NCBI GenBank assembly: GCA_015059545.1
Contig: SVAG01000005.1
Coordinates: forward strand, 19,835 to 83,834
Reading direction: 5' to 3'
DNA length: 64,000 bases
Origin: Lactobacillales bacterium
GTDB taxonomy: Bacteria; Bacillota_I; Bacilli_A; RF39; UBA660
Shown here: one piece after another, positions 1 through 12,052 of the stretch
Layout of the letters: each line of letters begins with the position of its first letter
Position numbering within the stretch: position 1 is the stretch's first letter
Notes under the pieces: generated by a model
The model's database searches: none
Told to the model about the DNA's origin: nothing
What the model saw: only the letters and a program-made list of their open reading frames with translations
Made by a program: the position numbers and the translations under genes

Positions 1-640
1 CATTAGTAAATCCTATAAGTTCAGCTTTTGGATTATATCCATCTGACCATATAATTTTACCATCTTTTACTACATAACCATTTGGTATACCACTACCATA
101 TCCTTTATCAACAAATCCTCCACCATTGATACATACAGTTCCTTTATATCTTTCACACATTGTGATAATTCTTTCACCATATTTTGTACCAAGTTGTTCT
201 TTAGCAATTAATCTAACTTTTGAAGGATCATATATAGCTACTAAATATCCATCGGCTGTTCCTACTTTAATATTTAATACTTTATATTCTTCATTTCCTT
301 TTTCTCTTGTTAATATTGCTTTATCATATTCATTATCATATGTATCTTTTTCTTTAGTATCAATTACAATATCATCAGTATTAGTAGTATCACTTATTCT
401 TACAAAGTAATTACTATTTTTAATTTCTGTTACTGTATCTTCACTATAAAGTACATATGCAAAATATTTATGAGTCATTGTTTTTAATGCAGTATTTACA
501 AATAAATTTCTAAAGTATCCAATTGGACCATAAGCAAGAAAGAAACAAATTACAACAAGAATATCTATTACAATAAGTAAATATGTTGATTTTTTTAATC
601 CTTTTTTCTTAGAATATTTTTTTTCTCTTGTTTCTTCCAT
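1..640 (-). CDS. Phosphodiester glycosidase family (NAGPA-like) membrane-anchored protein, 3' end outside window
   Basis: The first 213 residues are visible and the reading frame runs off the window edge. The ATG follows GGAGGTGTAGT and lies 1 nt after the stop of the 430-aa gene, so the two are co-transcribed. A Lys-rich N-terminus is followed by one membrane segment (about residues 19-38), placing the rest outside the cell. From about residue 125 the sequence resembles the phosphodiester glycosidase (NAGPA/exopolysaccharide biosynthesis) family: YLVAIYDPSKVRLI, then a CINGGGF motif near residue 172 and a G-PNGYVVKDGKI stretch. Such proteins act on sugar phosphodiesters of surface polymers. 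Family assignment is by motif recognition; substrate is unknown. Confidence 0.75.
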   Translation of the reverse strand, partial: MEETREKKYSKKKGLKKSTYLLIVIDILVVICFFLAYGPIGYFRNLFVNTALKTMTHKYFAYVLYSEDTVTEIKNSNYFVRISDTTNTDDIVIDTKEKDTYDNEYDKAILTREKGNEEYKVLNIKVGTADGYLVAIYDPSKVRLIAKEQLGTKYGERIITMCERYKGTVCINGGGFVDKGYGSGIPNGYVVKDGKIIWSDGYNPKAELIGFTN

Positions 641-641
641 A

Positions 642-1934
642 CTACACCTCCAACATAAATGGATTATTTATAGTTCCATTTCCTTTTAATTTTGTATCTT
701 TACTTATACAAATTGCTGGTCTTACTGTATTAATTGAATAACTTGCTTCAGCACTATCATTAACTGAATATATTTTATTATCTATTTTATTTAATAAGAA
801 ATAATTATTTAATTCATTATTTAAATTAATATCAGACATTGATAATAATCCTACTTTAGCACTTACTTTAGATTTATATATATTTTTATAATCATAATTC
901 TTTTCTATATTATAATCTCCAGTATAAAAATCACAATCTACTAAATTATTTTTATAAGATAAACCATTATAATATTTATTATTTAAATAATAAGCTATTG
1001 AATAACTATCTTTAGTATTAAATGTTCTATTATAATAATTTGTACTTCTAGATGTACTATCTTTAACAAGTTTAGTAGAAACTAATCTTATTATCTTTTG
1101 ATCCATATCATATACTGAATATAAATCATTTCCTAATTTTATATAAGAATTAAAACTTAAAGTATTTGCTTCTTTTTCTATTAAATAAGGATCTTCTTTA
1201 GTACCTTTTCCTCCAATAGAACCAATTGTATTTTTTAATGTTATAACAGCTTTTACACCATGTATACTACTAGATGAATCATTTGATAAATTACCATTAG
1301 TTATATACCATACTTTTTTATCAGATTTTACATTATATAACCAAAAATCATCAGTATTATTTAAATAACTATCTTCACCTTTACTATTTAAATAATCACC
1401 TAATCCTAATGTAGTAACATATTTAGAATTATCTTTTTTATGACAAGTTATATTATTTAAATTATCTACACTATCTAAACATATAGTATTTTTAGTTAAG
1501 AATTTTTCTTTATTACTTAATTTTGATTCTAATATTCCTGTATTTTCACCATTTTCATTTAACCAATCTAATACATATGATTTCATGTAATTACTATTTT
1601 CATCAGAAAAAGCTAAATCAGATATTTTAGAATCAGTAACAAGTACTACTGAATTATCAGTGTTAACTTTAACTATACGCCACATAATATTTGAATATAA
1701 TAAATAGTTATCAACATCAGTACCTTTAAATACTAATTCTCCACTATTATTATAAAGTCCATCACCTTTACTTACAATTCCTTGTTTTTGAATTGTATTA
1801 GCAAGTACTTCTGCTGAAGCACTATTACTTGATTTCTTATTAAATTTCATATAATAATAACCAAATCTTCCCCCATAATATATAAAGCATCCCACTATAA
1901 AGAAAATACTTATTAATCTAAACTTCTTTTCCAT
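642..1934 (-). CDS. Membrane-anchored surface protein with two repeated C-terminal-type modules, function unknown
   Basis: 430 aa. Residues 8-27 form a single N-terminal membrane anchor; the rest is Asn/Ser/Tyr-rich and predicted extracellular. Two copies of a module are visible, each starting with a Trp/Tyr-Ser-Val-type strand (NIMWRIVKVN near residue 83; DLYSVYDMDQKIIRLVS near 275) and each closing with a G-x-GT-x-x-(D/N)P-(Y/F)-x-(I/L)-E motif (about 245-254 and 422-430). The same kind of module follows the pilin segment in the protein at 29779-30654. It is the first gene of a two-gene unit with the glycosidase. A TTGATA-17-TATAAT promoter lies upstream. No enzymatic motif is recognised; an adhesin or wall-associated role is inference. 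Confidence 0.6.
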   Translation of the reverse strand: MEKKFRLISIFFIVGCFIYYGGRFGYYYMKFNKKSSNSASAEVLANTIQKQGIVSKGDGLYNNSGELVFKGTDVDNYLLYSNIMWRIVKVNTDNSVVLVTDSKISDLAFSDENSNYMKSYVLDWLNENGENTGILESKLSNKEKFLTKNTICLDSVDNLNNITCHKKDNSKYVTTLGLGDYLNSKGEDSYLNNTDDFWLYNVKSDKKVWYITNGNLSNDSSSSIHGVKAVITLKNTIGSIGGKGTKEDPYLIEKEANTLSFNSYIKLGNDLYSVYDMDQKIIRLVSTKLVKDSTSRSTNYYNRTFNTKDSYSIAYYLNNKYYNGLSYKNNLVDCDFYTGDYNIEKNYDYKNIYKSKVSAKVGLLSMSDINLNNELNNYFLLNKIDNKIYSVNDSAEASYSINTVRPAICISKDTKLKGNGTINNPFMLEV

Positions 1935-1956
1935 TTTTACTCTCCTAACATATATA

Positions 1957-1985
1957 ATTATATATTACATATGATTTTTTATCAA
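1957..1985 (-). promoter_or_regulatory. Promoter for the 430-aa surface protein and glycosidase
   Basis: On the minus strand TTGATA (1980-1985) and TATAAT (1957-1962) are separated by 17 bp, 23 nt upstream of the ATG at 1934. Confidence 0.7.
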
Positions 1986-2003
1986 TCTTTTTTTGACATT
2001 TTT

Positions 2004-4175
2004 CTACATCCTAATAGGATTCAAATCACACTCTACTTTTATTTTATTGTTTTTATATAAATCATTTACATATAATAATTCTTTTTTCAAAATATCTGTA
2101 TTTTTATATTTTATCACTATTTGTGCATTATAGATATTGTTAATTTTTGGAATGTTAGATGTACTAGGACCTAATACTTTAGTATCACCTAAATTTTTAC
2201 TTTTTAAATAAGATACAATCTTTTCTCCTTCTTTAAATATATCATTTAAATTTTTACCTGATAATTTTATTAAACATAAATTATAATATGGACTATAACC
2301 TAGTTTTTTTCTTATATCAAGTTCTAATTTATAAAATAAATCATAATTATGATTACTAGCACAAACAATACTATAATGATCTATATTAAATCCTTGTATT
2401 ACTACTTCACCTTTTATTTTAGATCTTCCTGCACGACCTGCGACTTGATTTAGTAACTGGAATGTTCTTTCACTACTTCTAAAATCTGGTATATTAAGTG
2501 TTTGATCAGCATTGATTACACCCACTACTGATACATCCTTAAAATCTAATCCCTTAGCAATCATTTGTGTTCCAATTAACACATTAAACTCTTTATTTTC
2601 AAATTGTTTTATAATTTTTGCATGTGCTCCTTTAGTACTTGTTGTATCAACATCCATCCTTATTACTTTAGCATTTTCTATATTATCAGTTATATATTGT
2701 TCTAGCTTTTCTGTACCCATTCCATAATCATTTATATCTAAACCTCCACATTCTAAACATTTATCAATTTTTTTAATAGCGTATCCACAGTAATGACATC
2801 TAGAATGATTAGAACTTTTATGATAAATAAGAGGTATATCACAATTAGGACATTTTAAAGTAAAACCACATTTTTTACAAGTTGTTGTTGTAGAATAACC
2901 TCTTCTATTTAATAAAAGCATTACTTGTTCATCATTATTAATAGCTTTTATCATTTTATCTTTTAATTCTTCTGATATTATTCTATTACCTTTTTTATAT
3001 TCACATCTCATATCAACAAGTGATACTTTAGGTAAATTATTATTAACTCTGTTTTTCATTTCCATTAGTTCATATACACCAATTTTTGCTTTTGTATATG
3101 ATTCTATAGATGGAGTTGCACTTCCTAGTATTAATTTAGCATTATGATATTTTGATCTAAAGTGCGCTATATCTAAAGCATTATATCTAGGATTATTTTC
3201 TTGTTTATAATTTTCTGAATGTTCTTCATCTATTATAATTACACCTATATTATCAAGTGGAGCAAATATAGCACTTCTAGCTCCTATTACAATAGATACT
3301 TGTTTTTCTTCTATACGTCTCCATTCATCATATTTTTCTCCATTAGATAATCCACTATGTAATATAGCAACATTATCTTTAAATCTACTTTTAAATATAG
3401 ATACTAATTGTGGTGTTAAACTTATTTCTGGAACAAGTACAATAGCTGTTTTATTTTTTAATAAATTAGTTTCTATAATTCTCATATATACTTCTGTTTT
3501 ACCACTACCTGTTACTCCATGTAGTAATACAGGTTTTGTATAATCATCATTTATTTTATTTACAATAATTTCTTGTTCTTGTGTTAAAGATGGTTTTAAT
3601 ATATCTTTATCTATATCTTGTTTTAATCTATATTCTTCTTTTTCTATTTCTTTTATAATTCCTTTTTTTATTAATGTATTAATACTTGATATAGATATAT
3701 TTTTAAGTTCACTTTTAGGTAATTCTTTATCTTTTAATTTATTTATTATTTCTTTTTGATTATCATTTTTTACTAAATTAATTGCTTCATTATAAGTAGT
3801 ATTTAAACTTAAATAACTTATATATTTTTTATTTATTTTAATTTTATGTTTTGCTTTTAAAGCTGTTGGTAACATTGTTTGATAAGCTGTTATTAAATTA
3901 CATAGTGTTTTTTCTTTTATGTATTTTCCTAATTTCAATAATTCTTTATTTAGTACCGGTCTTTCATCTATTACTTCTATTATATCTTTTGTTTCATAAT
4001 CAAAGTTTTTATTTTCTAATATATTTAAAATAAATCCTTCTATTTGTTGTTTACCAAATGGTACTAATACTCTTTTACCTATTTCTATTTTTTCTTTTAA
4101 ATTAGTTGGAACACTATAAGTAAATGTTTTATCTATTAATTTAGCTTTTATCTCTACAAGTACTTCTACAAACAT
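2004..4175 (-). CDS. priA: Primosomal replication restart helicase PriA
   Basis: 723 aa, normal length for PriA. It recognises stalled forks and D-loops and reloads the replicative helicase. The N-terminal DNA-binding region is followed by a superfamily 2 helicase core: Walker A in HGVTGSGKTEVY (about residue 220), a DEEH box (about 318) and the RRGYS segment. The zinc module is intact: CxxC pairs run from CKKCGFTLKCPNC to CHYCGY and CLECGG (about 437-480). GTQMIAKGLDF and QVAGRAGR mark motifs V and VI. The ATG follows AGGTGATTTT. An extended -10 (TGTTATAAT, 4192-4197) lies only about 16 nt upstream, inside the tail of the eno terminator, giving a very short leader. Confidence 0.97.
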   Translation of the reverse strand: MFVEVLVEIKAKLIDKTFTYSVPTNLKEKIEIGKRVLVPFGKQQIEGFILNILENKNFDYETKDIIEVIDERPVLNKELLKLGKYIKEKTLCNLITAYQTMLPTALKAKHKIKINKKYISYLSLNTTYNEAINLVKNDNQKEIINKLKDKELPKSELKNISISSINTLIKKGIIKEIEKEEYRLKQDIDKDILKPSLTQEQEIIVNKINDDYTKPVLLHGVTGSGKTEVYMRIIETNLLKNKTAIVLVPEISLTPQLVSIFKSRFKDNVAILHSGLSNGEKYDEWRRIEEKQVSIVIGARSAIFAPLDNIGVIIIDEEHSENYKQENNPRYNALDIAHFRSKYHNAKLILGSATPSIESYTKAKIGVYELMEMKNRVNNNLPKVSLVDMRCEYKKGNRIISEELKDKMIKAINNDEQVMLLLNRRGYSTTTTCKKCGFTLKCPNCDIPLIYHKSSNHSRCHYCGYAIKKIDKCLECGGLDINDYGMGTEKLEQYITDNIENAKVIRMDVDTTSTKGAHAKIIKQFENKEFNVLIGTQMIAKGLDFKDVSVVGVINADQTLNIPDFRSSERTFQLLNQVAGRAGRSKIKGEVVIQGFNIDHYSIVCASNHNYDLFYKLELDIRKKLGYSPYYNLCLIKLSGKNLNDIFKEGEKIVSYLKSKNLGDTKVLGPSTSNIPKINNIYNAQIVIKYKNTDILKKELLYVNDLYKNNKIKVECDLNPIRM

Positions 4176-4202
4176 AAAATCACCTAATATAATTATAACA
4201 TA

Positions 4203-4226
4203 AAAATGAGATCATCTAATCTCATT

Positions 4227-4228
<2 letters not shown>
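4203..4228 (-). terminator. Terminator after eno
   Basis: On the minus strand a stem AAAATGAGAT/ATCTCATTTT follows and overlaps the eno stop codon and ends in T residues. It separates murD-eno from priA. Confidence 0.75.
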
Positions 4229-5462
<1,234 letters not shown>

Positions 5463-6794
5463 CTATTCTAAATTATTAACTATTTCTTTATATAAATTTC
5501 CTCTATCTTCAAATGATTTAAATTGATCCCATGAAGCACATGCTGGTGATAAAAGAATTGTATCTCCTTCACTACTTATTTCATATGCTTTTATAGTTGC
5601 TTCTTTTAATTCATCTACCATATAACAATCTATATTATTATTTTTAGAAAATTCATTTATTTTTTCTTTTGTTTCACCATAACAAACAATAGTTTTTACA
5701 TTATTTAAATAATCTTTTAATTCATCAAATGGTATATTTCTATCTAACCCACCCATAATTAAAATAGTAGGTGTTTTAAATGTTTTAAGTGCTGTTATAG
5801 TAGCTTCATTATTAGTTGATTTTGAATCGTTATAGAAATCCCTATTATTTAATGTTCTAACATATTCAATTCTATGTTCTACTCCATTAAATTTAGATAA
5901 ATATTTTTCTATAATTTCATTTTCTACATCAAATTCTTTTAATACTAATATAGATGCCATTATATTTTCATAATTATGAATTCCTTTTAGTCTGATATTA
6001 TCTAAATTAATTACTTCTTCATTTTTATAATAAATTGTATTTTCTTTTATATAAATATCTTTTTCTGTATCATTTGAAAAATACATTTTTTTAGATTTAA
6101 TATCTTTTGTTAATTCTAATACATCTTCATTATTATAATTTAATATAGCAATATCATTTTCAGTATGATGATTAAATATTCTACTCTTCATTTCTTTATA
6201 TTTCTCATAAGTTCCATGAAAATCTATATGAGCATGTACTAAATTTAAAAGTAAACTTATATCTGTTTTAAATTCATACATATCACATAATTGATGATCT
6301 GATATTTCCATTACTAATATTGAATCATCTTTTATATCTTTTACTATTTGTGATAATGGATAACCTATATTACCACCTAAATATACATTTTCATATTTCA
6401 TATGAAGCATTTCATAAATCATAGTTGTTGTTGTTGTTTTTCCATTTGATCCTGTAATACCTATTATTTTTACATTATCAGGTAAAAAATGATAAGCCAT
6501 TTCTACTTCGTTAATTACTTTTATACCTAATTCTTTTGCTTTTAAAACTACAGGATTAGTTGAGATAATCCCTGGATTTTTAATCATATAATCAAATGAT
6601 TCATCTATTAAATCAATTTGATTTTCAGTAATAATTACTTTTACTCCTAAGCTTTCTAATTCTTTTACATGATCTATATTTTGTTCTTTACCATCAGTAA
6701 TAACTATTTCGTTATTATAATTAGCTAATAATTTAGCTGCTTCATAACCACTTCTAGCCATCCCAAAAATAAAGATTTTTTTATTTTCAAACAT
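5463..6794 (-). CDS. murD: UDP-N-acetylmuramoylalanine--D-glutamate ligase MurD
   Basis: 443 aa, standard length. It adds D-glutamate to UDP-MurNAc-L-Ala in the cytoplasmic phase of peptidoglycan synthesis. A Rossmann-like N-terminus (IFGMARSGYEAAKLL) is followed by the ATP loop GITGSNGKTTTTTM near residue 113, the central Mur-ligase EISDHQL and HIDFHGTYE segments, and the C-terminal domain with NDSKSTNNEAT (about 319) and SPACASWDQFKSFEDRG near 420. It is first in a two-gene operon with eno. The promoter at 6815-6843 is divergent to the FemAB-type gene, so two wall genes share the intergenic region. Confidence 0.96.
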   Translation of the reverse strand: MFENKKIFIFGMARSGYEAAKLLANYNNEIVITDGKEQNIDHVKELESLGVKVIITENQIDLIDESFDYMIKNPGIISTNPVVLKAKELGIKVINEVEMAYHFLPDNVKIIGITGSNGKTTTTTMIYEMLHMKYENVYLGGNIGYPLSQIVKDIKDDSILVMEISDHQLCDMYEFKTDISLLLNLVHAHIDFHGTYEKYKEMKSRIFNHHTENDIAILNYNNEDVLELTKDIKSKKMYFSNDTEKDIYIKENTIYYKNEEVINLDNIRLKGIHNYENIMASILVLKEFDVENEIIEKYLSKFNGVEHRIEYVRTLNNRDFYNDSKSTNNEATITALKTFKTPTILIMGGLDRNIPFDELKDYLNNVKTIVCYGETKEKINEFSKNNNIDCYMVDELKEATIKAYEISSEGDTILLSPACASWDQFKSFEDRGNLYKEIVNNLE

Positions 6795-6814
6795 ATTATC
6801 ATTCTCCCTATTTA

Positions 6815-6843
6815 ATTATATCAAAAAAATGAAATATTGTTAA
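6815..6843 (-). promoter_or_regulatory. Promoter of murD-eno
   Basis: Minus strand TTAACA (6838-6843), 17-bp spacer, TATAAT (6815-6820) with TG just before it. The plus-strand FemAB-type gene has its own extended -10, TGTTATAAT, with hexamer at 6872-6877. Confidence 0.7.
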
Positions 6844-6901
6844 TAATATATATTTTAAATGTAAAATATGTTATAATACATTAAATGAAAGGAGAACTAA
6901 A

Positions 6902-8140
6902 ATGATATTAAGAGAATTAACAGATTTAGAGTTTAATAAATTTAAAAATAGTTTTAATTCAAGTTCGTTATACCAAAGTGTTTCTTATAAAGATGTTATG
7001 AAACAAGAAAAATTTGAAACATTATTATTAGGTTTAGTTGATAATGATAATATCTTAGCTGCTTCTTTAATAATAATTGAAAAAAAAGGGAAAATTAAAT
7101 ATGGATATGCTCCTAGAGGATTTTTAATAGATTATAATAATATGAATTTACTTAAAATATTTACAACCGAATTAAAAAAATATTTAGGTAAAAAAAATGT
7201 ATTGTCTATTAAGTTATGTCCAATGATTTTAAAAACAATAACTGATATGAAATATAATGTTGTTAGTCACAATAATTATTATGATAATATTATTTATAAC
7301 TTAAATGAGTTAGGATATAAACATTTAGGATATAATAACTATTTTGAAGCTTTAAAACCTAGATTTGAAGCGGTTCTTGATTTAAATATACCCTATTATA
7401 TAATTTTTAAAAATATCAAAAAAGAATATAGAACTAAAATTAGAAGTGCTGAAGCAAATGGTATAAAAATATATAAAGGTACATTAGATGAAATTGAATA
7501 TTTATATTCACAAGTAAAAACTAAATATCCTAGAAATTTAGATTATTTAAAAAATCTTTATAATAGCTTTAATGGAAATGCAGAATTCTATTATTCTAAA
7601 CTAGATACAAATGCATATTTAAATAAAATTCAAAAAGAATATATTAAACAAGAAGGTATATGTCATCATTATAATTCACAAATATCTAGTAATATTGAAA
7701 ATAATGAAAGAAATCTTCTTAAAAAAATGGAAGAAGATAAAAAATTAAGTTATTATAAAAAAATGTTAGTTAGAGCTACTAAATACTTAAAAGAAAATCC
7801 AAATGGTATTATTACTTCTACTGCTTTAGTTATTAAAGATAAAGATGAAGCATATATAATTATGGATGGTTATGATAAAAAATATAAAGATTTAAATTCT
7901 AAACATTTACTTATATGGAAATTATGTGAAAACTATTCTAAAAAAGGAATAAAAAAATTAAATCTTGGTGGTGTTACTAATCCTAATATAGAAAATAATA
8001 TTTATAAAGGATTAAACGATTTTAAATTTAATTTTAATGCTTTATGTTATGAATATTTAGGAGATATTGAACTTATTTGTAATGAAACACTATATTATTT
8101 ATATAAAGCAGTTCCTTTAAAAAATATATTAAAAATATAA
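6902..8140 (+). CDS. FemAB/MurM-type peptidoglycan cross-bridge aminoacyltransferase
   Basis: 412 aa, typical of the Fem family. These cytosolic enzymes use aminoacyl-tRNA to add residues to the third-position amino acid of lipid II. Two GNAT-like halves are visible: the first includes YAPRGFLIDYNN (about residue 62), the second has EYRTKIRSAEANGIKI (about 180) and a C-terminal LNLGG (about 356) with KGLNDFKFNF. Between them, about residues 235-300, is a charged helical hairpin matching the coiled-coil arm of FemX/FemA. AAAGGAG precedes the ATG. It is alone on the plus strand, divergent to murD and closed by a terminator. Which amino acid it adds cannot be read from sequence. Confidence 0.85.
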   Translation: MILRELTDLEFNKFKNSFNSSSLYQSVSYKDVMKQEKFETLLLGLVDNDNILAASLIIIEKKGKIKYGYAPRGFLIDYNNMNLLKIFTTELKKYLGKKNVLSIKLCPMILKTITDMKYNVVSHNNYYDNIIYNLNELGYKHLGYNNYFEALKPRFEAVLDLNIPYYIIFKNIKKEYRTKIRSAEANGIKIYKGTLDEIEYLYSQVKTKYPRNLDYLKNLYNSFNGNAEFYYSKLDTNAYLNKIQKEYIKQEGICHHYNSQISSNIENNERNLLKKMEEDKKLSYYKKMLVRATKYLKENPNGIITSTALVIKDKDEAYIIMDGYDKKYKDLNSKHLLIWKLCENYSKKGIKKLNLGGVTNPNIENNIYKGLNDFKFNFNALCYEYLGDIELICNETLYYLYKAVPLKNILKI

Positions 8141-8142
8141 AT

Positions 8143-8164
8143 AGACTTTAAAGTCTTTTTTTTA
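8143..8164 (+). terminator. Terminator of the FemAB-type gene
   Basis: AGACTTTAAAGTCT hairpin followed by a run of T, directly after the stop codon on the plus strand. Confidence 0.8.
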
Positions 8165-8195
8165 TACAAAAAAAAGCAAACATTAAGTTTGCTTT
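8165..8195 (-). terminator. Terminator of tuf
   Basis: Minus strand stem AAAGCAAAC/GTTTGCTTT with a 5-nt loop, followed by T8. It forms a convergent pair with the preceding plus-strand terminator. Confidence 0.85.
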
Positions 8196-8203
8196 AATTT
8201 ATA

Positions 8204-9388
8204 TTATTCAATAATGTCAGAAATGTTTCCTGAACCAACAGTTCTACCACCTTCACGGATTGAGAATTTAGTTCCGTTTTCAATAGCGATTGGAGCTATT
8301 AATTCAACTGTCATTTCAACGTTATCTCCTGGCATAACCATTTCAACACCTGCTGGTAATTCAATAACACCAGTTACGTCTGTAGTTCTGAAATAGAATT
8401 GTGGACGATAGTTGCTGAAGAATGGAGTATGTCTTCCACCTTCTTCTTTGCTTAGTACATAAACTTGAGCTTTGAATTTAGTGTGTGGAGTAACTGAACC
8501 TGGTTTAGCTAATACTTGACCACGTTCTACATCTTCTCTTGAGATACCACGTAATAAGATACCAGCGTTATCTCCTGCTTGAGCGAAGTCTAATTGTTTA
8601 CGGAACATTTCGATTCCTGTAACAACTGATTTTTGAGTATCTTTGATACCAACGATTTCAACTTCATCATTAAGTTTTAATTGTCCTCTTTCAACACGAC
8701 CTGTAACAACAGTTCCACGTCCTGTGATTGTGAATACATCTTCGATTGGCATTAAGAATGGTTTATCGAAGTCATGTTCTGGAGTTTCTATCCATGAATC
8801 AACTGCATCCATAAGTTCTTCAATTTTAGCTGTCCAAGCAGCATCTCCTTCTAGAGCTTTTAAAGCTGATCCTCTGATAACTGGAGTATTGTCTCCATCG
8901 AATCCATATTCGCTTAATAATTCACGAATTTCCATTTCAACAAGGTCTAATAATTCTTCATCATCAACCATGTCACATTTGTTCATGAATACAACCATAC
9001 GAGGTACACCAACTTGACGTGATAATAAGATATGTTCACGAGTTTGTGCCATAGGTCCGTCAGTTGCAGCTATAACTAAGATAGCTCCATCCATTTGTGC
9101 AGCACCTGTAATCATGTTTTTAACATAGTCAGCATGCCCTGGACAGTCTACGTGTGCGTAGTGTCTATTGTCTGTACTATATTCAACGTGTGCAGTGTTG
9201 ATTGTGATTCCACGTTCTCTTTCTTCTGGTGCTTTATCGATATTTGCGAAGTCTACTGCTTCATTTCCATTTTTACCAGCTAATACTGCAGTAATAGCAG
9301 CAGTAGTAGTAGTTTTACCATGATCTACGTGTCCAATTGTCCCAATATTAACATGTTCTTTTGAACGATCATATTTTGCTTTTGCCAT
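8204..9388 (-). CDS. tuf: Elongation factor Tu
   Basis: 394 aa, full length. It delivers aminoacyl-tRNA to the ribosomal A site as a GTP complex. G1 is GHVDHGKTT (residue 18 onward), switch I RGITIN, G3 DCPGHADY, G4 NKCD and G5 GSAL; domains 2 and 3 follow with [14 protein letters not shown] and [10 protein letters not shown]. Only one tuf is in the window. GGAGGAG precedes the ATG. It follows fusA by about 80 bp and has its own promoter (9423-9451), so it can be expressed above the rest of the str operon. Confidence 0.99.
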   Translation of the reverse strand: MAKAKYDRSKEHVNIGTIGHVDHGKTTTTAAITAVLAGKNGNEAVDFANIDKAPEERERGITINTAHVEYSTDNRHYAHVDCPGHADYVKNMITGAAQMDGAILVIAATDGPMAQTREHILLSRQVGVPRMVVFMNKCDMVDDEELLDLVEMEIRELLSEYGFDGDNTPVIRGSALKALEGDAAWTAKIEELMDAVDSWIETPEHDFDKPFLMPIEDVFTITGRGTVVTGRVERGQLKLNDEVEIVGIKDTQKSVVTGIEMFRKQLDFAQAGDNAGILLRGISREDVERGQVLAKPGSVTPHTKFKAQVYVLSKEEGGRHTPFFSNYRPQFYFRTTDVTGVIELPAGVEMVMPGDNVEMTVELIAPIAIENGTKFSIREGGRTVGSGNISDIIE

Positions 9389-9422
9389 ATTTTTCTCCTC
9401 CTCTTATATTACATACAAATAT

Positions 9423-9451
9423 ATTTTATATTATTGGCATAAAAATTTCAA
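9423..9451 (-). promoter_or_regulatory. Internal promoter for tuf
   Basis: Minus strand TTGAAA (9446-9451), 17 bp, TAAAAT (9423-9428), 35 nt before the tuf ATG, in the gap after fusA. Confidence 0.65.
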
Positions 9452-9470
9452 GTGTTTTTAATTATTTTAA

Positions 9471-11543
9471 TTAATTTGATCCATTTTTCTTAATAATATC
9501 TTCTTGGATATTTTTAGGAACTTCTTCATAATGATCAAATACCATTGTAAAGTTTCCTCTACCTTGTGTATTACTTCTTAATGAAGTAACATAACCGAAC
9601 ATTTCAGCAAGTGGTACCATTGCATCAATTGCAAGTGCATTTCCTCTTGATTCTTGACCCATTGGTTTACCTCTTCTTGAAGTTATATCACCCATTACAT
9701 TTCCTAGATATTCATCTGGTACAATTACTTGTACTTTCATGATTGGTTCTAAGATAACAGGTTTACATTTATTTTTAGCTTCTTTTAAAGCCATAGATGC
9801 AGCAATTTTGAATGCCATTTCAGATGAGTCAACATCGTGGTAAGAACCATCAAATAATGTTGCTTTAACATCTATCATTGGGAATCCTGCTAAAATACCA
9901 GTTTGCATTGCATCTTGAAGTCCTTTATCAGTTACTGGGATGTATTCTCTTGGAACTACCCCACCAACAACTGCATCAACGAATTCATATCCTTTATCAG
10001 TATTTGGTTCAAATTTAACCCATACATGTCCGTATTGTCCACGTCCACCAGATTGTTTGATATATTTACCTTCACATTCTCCAGCTTGTGTAATTGTTTC
10101 ACGATATGAAACTTGTGGTTGACCAACGTTTGCATCTACGTTAAATTCTCTTCTCATTCTATCTACGATGATATCCAAGTGTAATTCACCCATACCAGCG
10201 ATAATAGTTTGACCAGTTTCATGATTAGTTGAAGCTCTGAATGTTGGATCTTCTTCAGCTAATTTTTGAAGTGCTATTCCCATTTTGTCTTGATCTGCTT
10301 TTGATTTTGGTTCAACAGTAAGTTCAATAACTGGTTCTGGGAATTCCATTGATTCTAGAATACATGCATGTTTTTCATCACATAATGTATCTCCTGTTGT
10401 AGTATCTTTAAATCCTACAGCAGCAGCTATATCTCCAGTAAATACTTCACTAATTTCATTTCTATTATTAGCATGCATTTGAAGTATTCTCCCTAATCTT
10501 TCTTTTTTATCTTTAGTAGCATTTAATACATATGATCCACTTGATAAATGTCCTGAATAAACTCTAAAGAATGTTAATCTTCCAACGAATGGATCTGTCA
10601 TAACTTTAAATGCTAATGCACTAAATGGTTCTGAATCAGATGGATGTCTTTCAATTTCATTTCCATTCATATCAGTTCCTTTAATAGCTTCGATATCAGT
10701 TGGTGCAGGTAAATAATCTAACACTGCATCAAGTAATAATTTAACACCTTTATTTCCATATGCTGTTCCACACATTACTGGGAAGAATTCAGCAGCAAGT
10801 GTTCCTTTACGGATACAAGCTTTAATTTCTTCAATTGTTAATTCTTCTCCTTCAAGGTATTTTTCCATTGTTGCTTCATCAAATTCAACAACAGCTTCTA
10901 TTAAATCATTACGTTTTTCTTCAACTATTGCTTTTAAATCTTCTGGTATTTCAATTTCAGCTGGTTCTTCTTCAGCTTTTCCATCATATTTATAAGCTTT
11001 CATTGTAAGAAGATCAATTATACCTTCAAATTCATCTGCTGTTCCAATTGGCCATTCAATTGGTTTTGCATTTACACCTAATCTATCTTTAATAGTCTTT
11101 AAAGTATAAACAAAATCTGCACCTAATTTATCCATTTTATTAGCAAAGATAATACGAGGTACTTTAAATTCTGATGCTTGTCTCCAAACAGTTTCAGTTT
11201 GAGGTTCAACACCAGCTTGTGCATCTAATAGTGCTACTGCACCATCAAGTACACGAAGTGATCTAGATACTTCTACTGTAAAGTCTACGTGACCTGGAGT
11301 ATCGATTATATTTAATCTATGACCTTTCCAGTATGCAGTAGTTGCAGCTGAAGTAATAGTTATACCACGTTCTTGTTCTTGTGCCATCCAGTCCATTTGA
11401 GAAGCACCATCATGAGTTTCTCCTATTTTATGGATTTTTCCTGTATGGAATAAGATTCTTTCAGTAGTTGTTGTTTTTCCAGCATCTATATGTGCCATGA
11501 TACCGAAATTACGTGTTTTTTCTAAACTATATTCACGAGCCAT
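9471..11543 (-). CDS. fusA: Elongation factor G
   Basis: 690 aa, full length. It drives translocation and ribosome recycling. [15 protein letters not shown] (residue 17 onward) is the P-loop, [10 protein letters not shown] is switch [10 protein letters not shown] is G3 and NKMDK is G4. Domain II ([12 protein letters not shown]), domain III, domain IV (GGRGQYGHV near residue 507) and domain V (SRRGKPMG near 640) are all in place. It is third in rpsL-rpsG-fusA, 21 nt after rpsG, as in most bacteria. Confidence 0.99.
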   Translation of the reverse strand: MAREYSLEKTRNFGIMAHIDAGKTTTTERILFHTGKIHKIGETHDGASQMDWMAQEQERGITITSAATTAYWKGHRLNIIDTPGHVDFTVEVSRSLRVLDGAVALLDAQAGVEPQTETVWRQASEFKVPRIIFANKMDKLGADFVYTLKTIKDRLGVNAKPIEWPIGTADEFEGIIDLLTMKAYKYDGKAEEEPAEIEIPEDLKAIVEEKRNDLIEAVVEFDEATMEKYLEGEELTIEEIKACIRKGTLAAEFFPVMCGTAYGNKGVKLLLDAVLDYLPAPTDIEAIKGTDMNGNEIERHPSDSEPFSALAFKVMTDPFVGRLTFFRVYSGHLSSGSYVLNATKDKKERLGRILQMHANNRNEISEVFTGDIAAAVGFKDTTTGDTLCDEKHACILESMEFPEPVIELTVEPKSKADQDKMGIALQKLAEEDPTFRASTNHETGQTIIAGMGELHLDIIVDRMRREFNVDANVGQPQVSYRETITQAGECEGKYIKQSGGRGQYGHVWVKFEPNTDKGYEFVDAVVGGVVPREYIPVTDKGLQDAMQTGILAGFPMIDVKATLFDGSYHDVDSSEMAFKIAASMALKEAKNKCKPVILEPIMKVQVIVPDEYLGNVMGDITSRRGKPMGQESRGNALAIDAMVPLAEMFGYVTSLRSNTQGRGNFTMVFDHYEEVPKNIQEDIIKKNGSN

Positions 11544-11564
11544 ACTCTAATTTCCTTTCTTATC

Positions 11565-12032
11565 TTACCATCTATAATGAGCAAATGCTTTATTAGCTTC
11601 TGCCATTCTATGTGTATCTTCACGTTTTTTAACTGCAGCACCAGTTCCTTCTGCTGCATCCATAATTTCATTAGCTAAGTTTTCAGCCATTGTATGTCCA
11701 CCACGTAAGCGAGCATATTGAACTAACCAACGAAGAGCTAATGCTTGACTTCTATCTCCTCTAACTTCGATAGGTACTTGATAGTTTGCCCCACCTACAC
11801 GACGAGATTTAACTTCTAAAGCTGGTTTAATGTTTTCCATAGCAGCTTCAAAAACTTCCATAGGTTCTTTACCAGTCTTTTCTTTAATCATATCAAATGC
11901 TTGATATAATATTTTTTGAGCTGTACCTTTTTTTCCATCTAACATAATTTGGTTAATTAATTTTGTAATTAATTTTGAATTATATATTGGATCAGCTAAT
12001 ACATCTCTTTTAACTGCACGTCTTTTACGCAT
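11565..12032 (-). CDS. rpsG: Ribosomal protein S7
   Basis: 155 aa, full length. It nucleates assembly of the 30S head by binding the 3' domain of 16S rRNA. The [18 protein letters not shown] start, [11 protein letters not shown] (about residue 80) and LRWL are family signatures. It sits 20 nt after rpsL. Confidence 0.98.
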   Translation of the reverse strand: MRKRRAVKRDVLADPIYNSKLITKLINQIMLDGKKGTAQKILYQAFDMIKEKTGKEPMEVFEAAMENIKPALEVKSRRVGGANYQVPIEVRGDRSQALALRWLVQYARLRGGHTMAENLANEIMDAAEGTGAAVKKREDTHRMAEANKAFAHYRW

Positions 12033-12052
12033 AAGTTATCTCCTTTCTATAA

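Noticed and set aside
8643..9017. Open frame on the plus strand inside tuf, and similar frames inside fusA, rpoB, rplL and others
   Set aside because: They are antisense shadows of strongly conserved genes, without binding sites or recognisable products.
8204..9388. Ser at the kirromycin-related position in EF-Tu
   Set aside because: KFSIREGG is the common form in Gram-positive EF-Tu, so not noteworthy.
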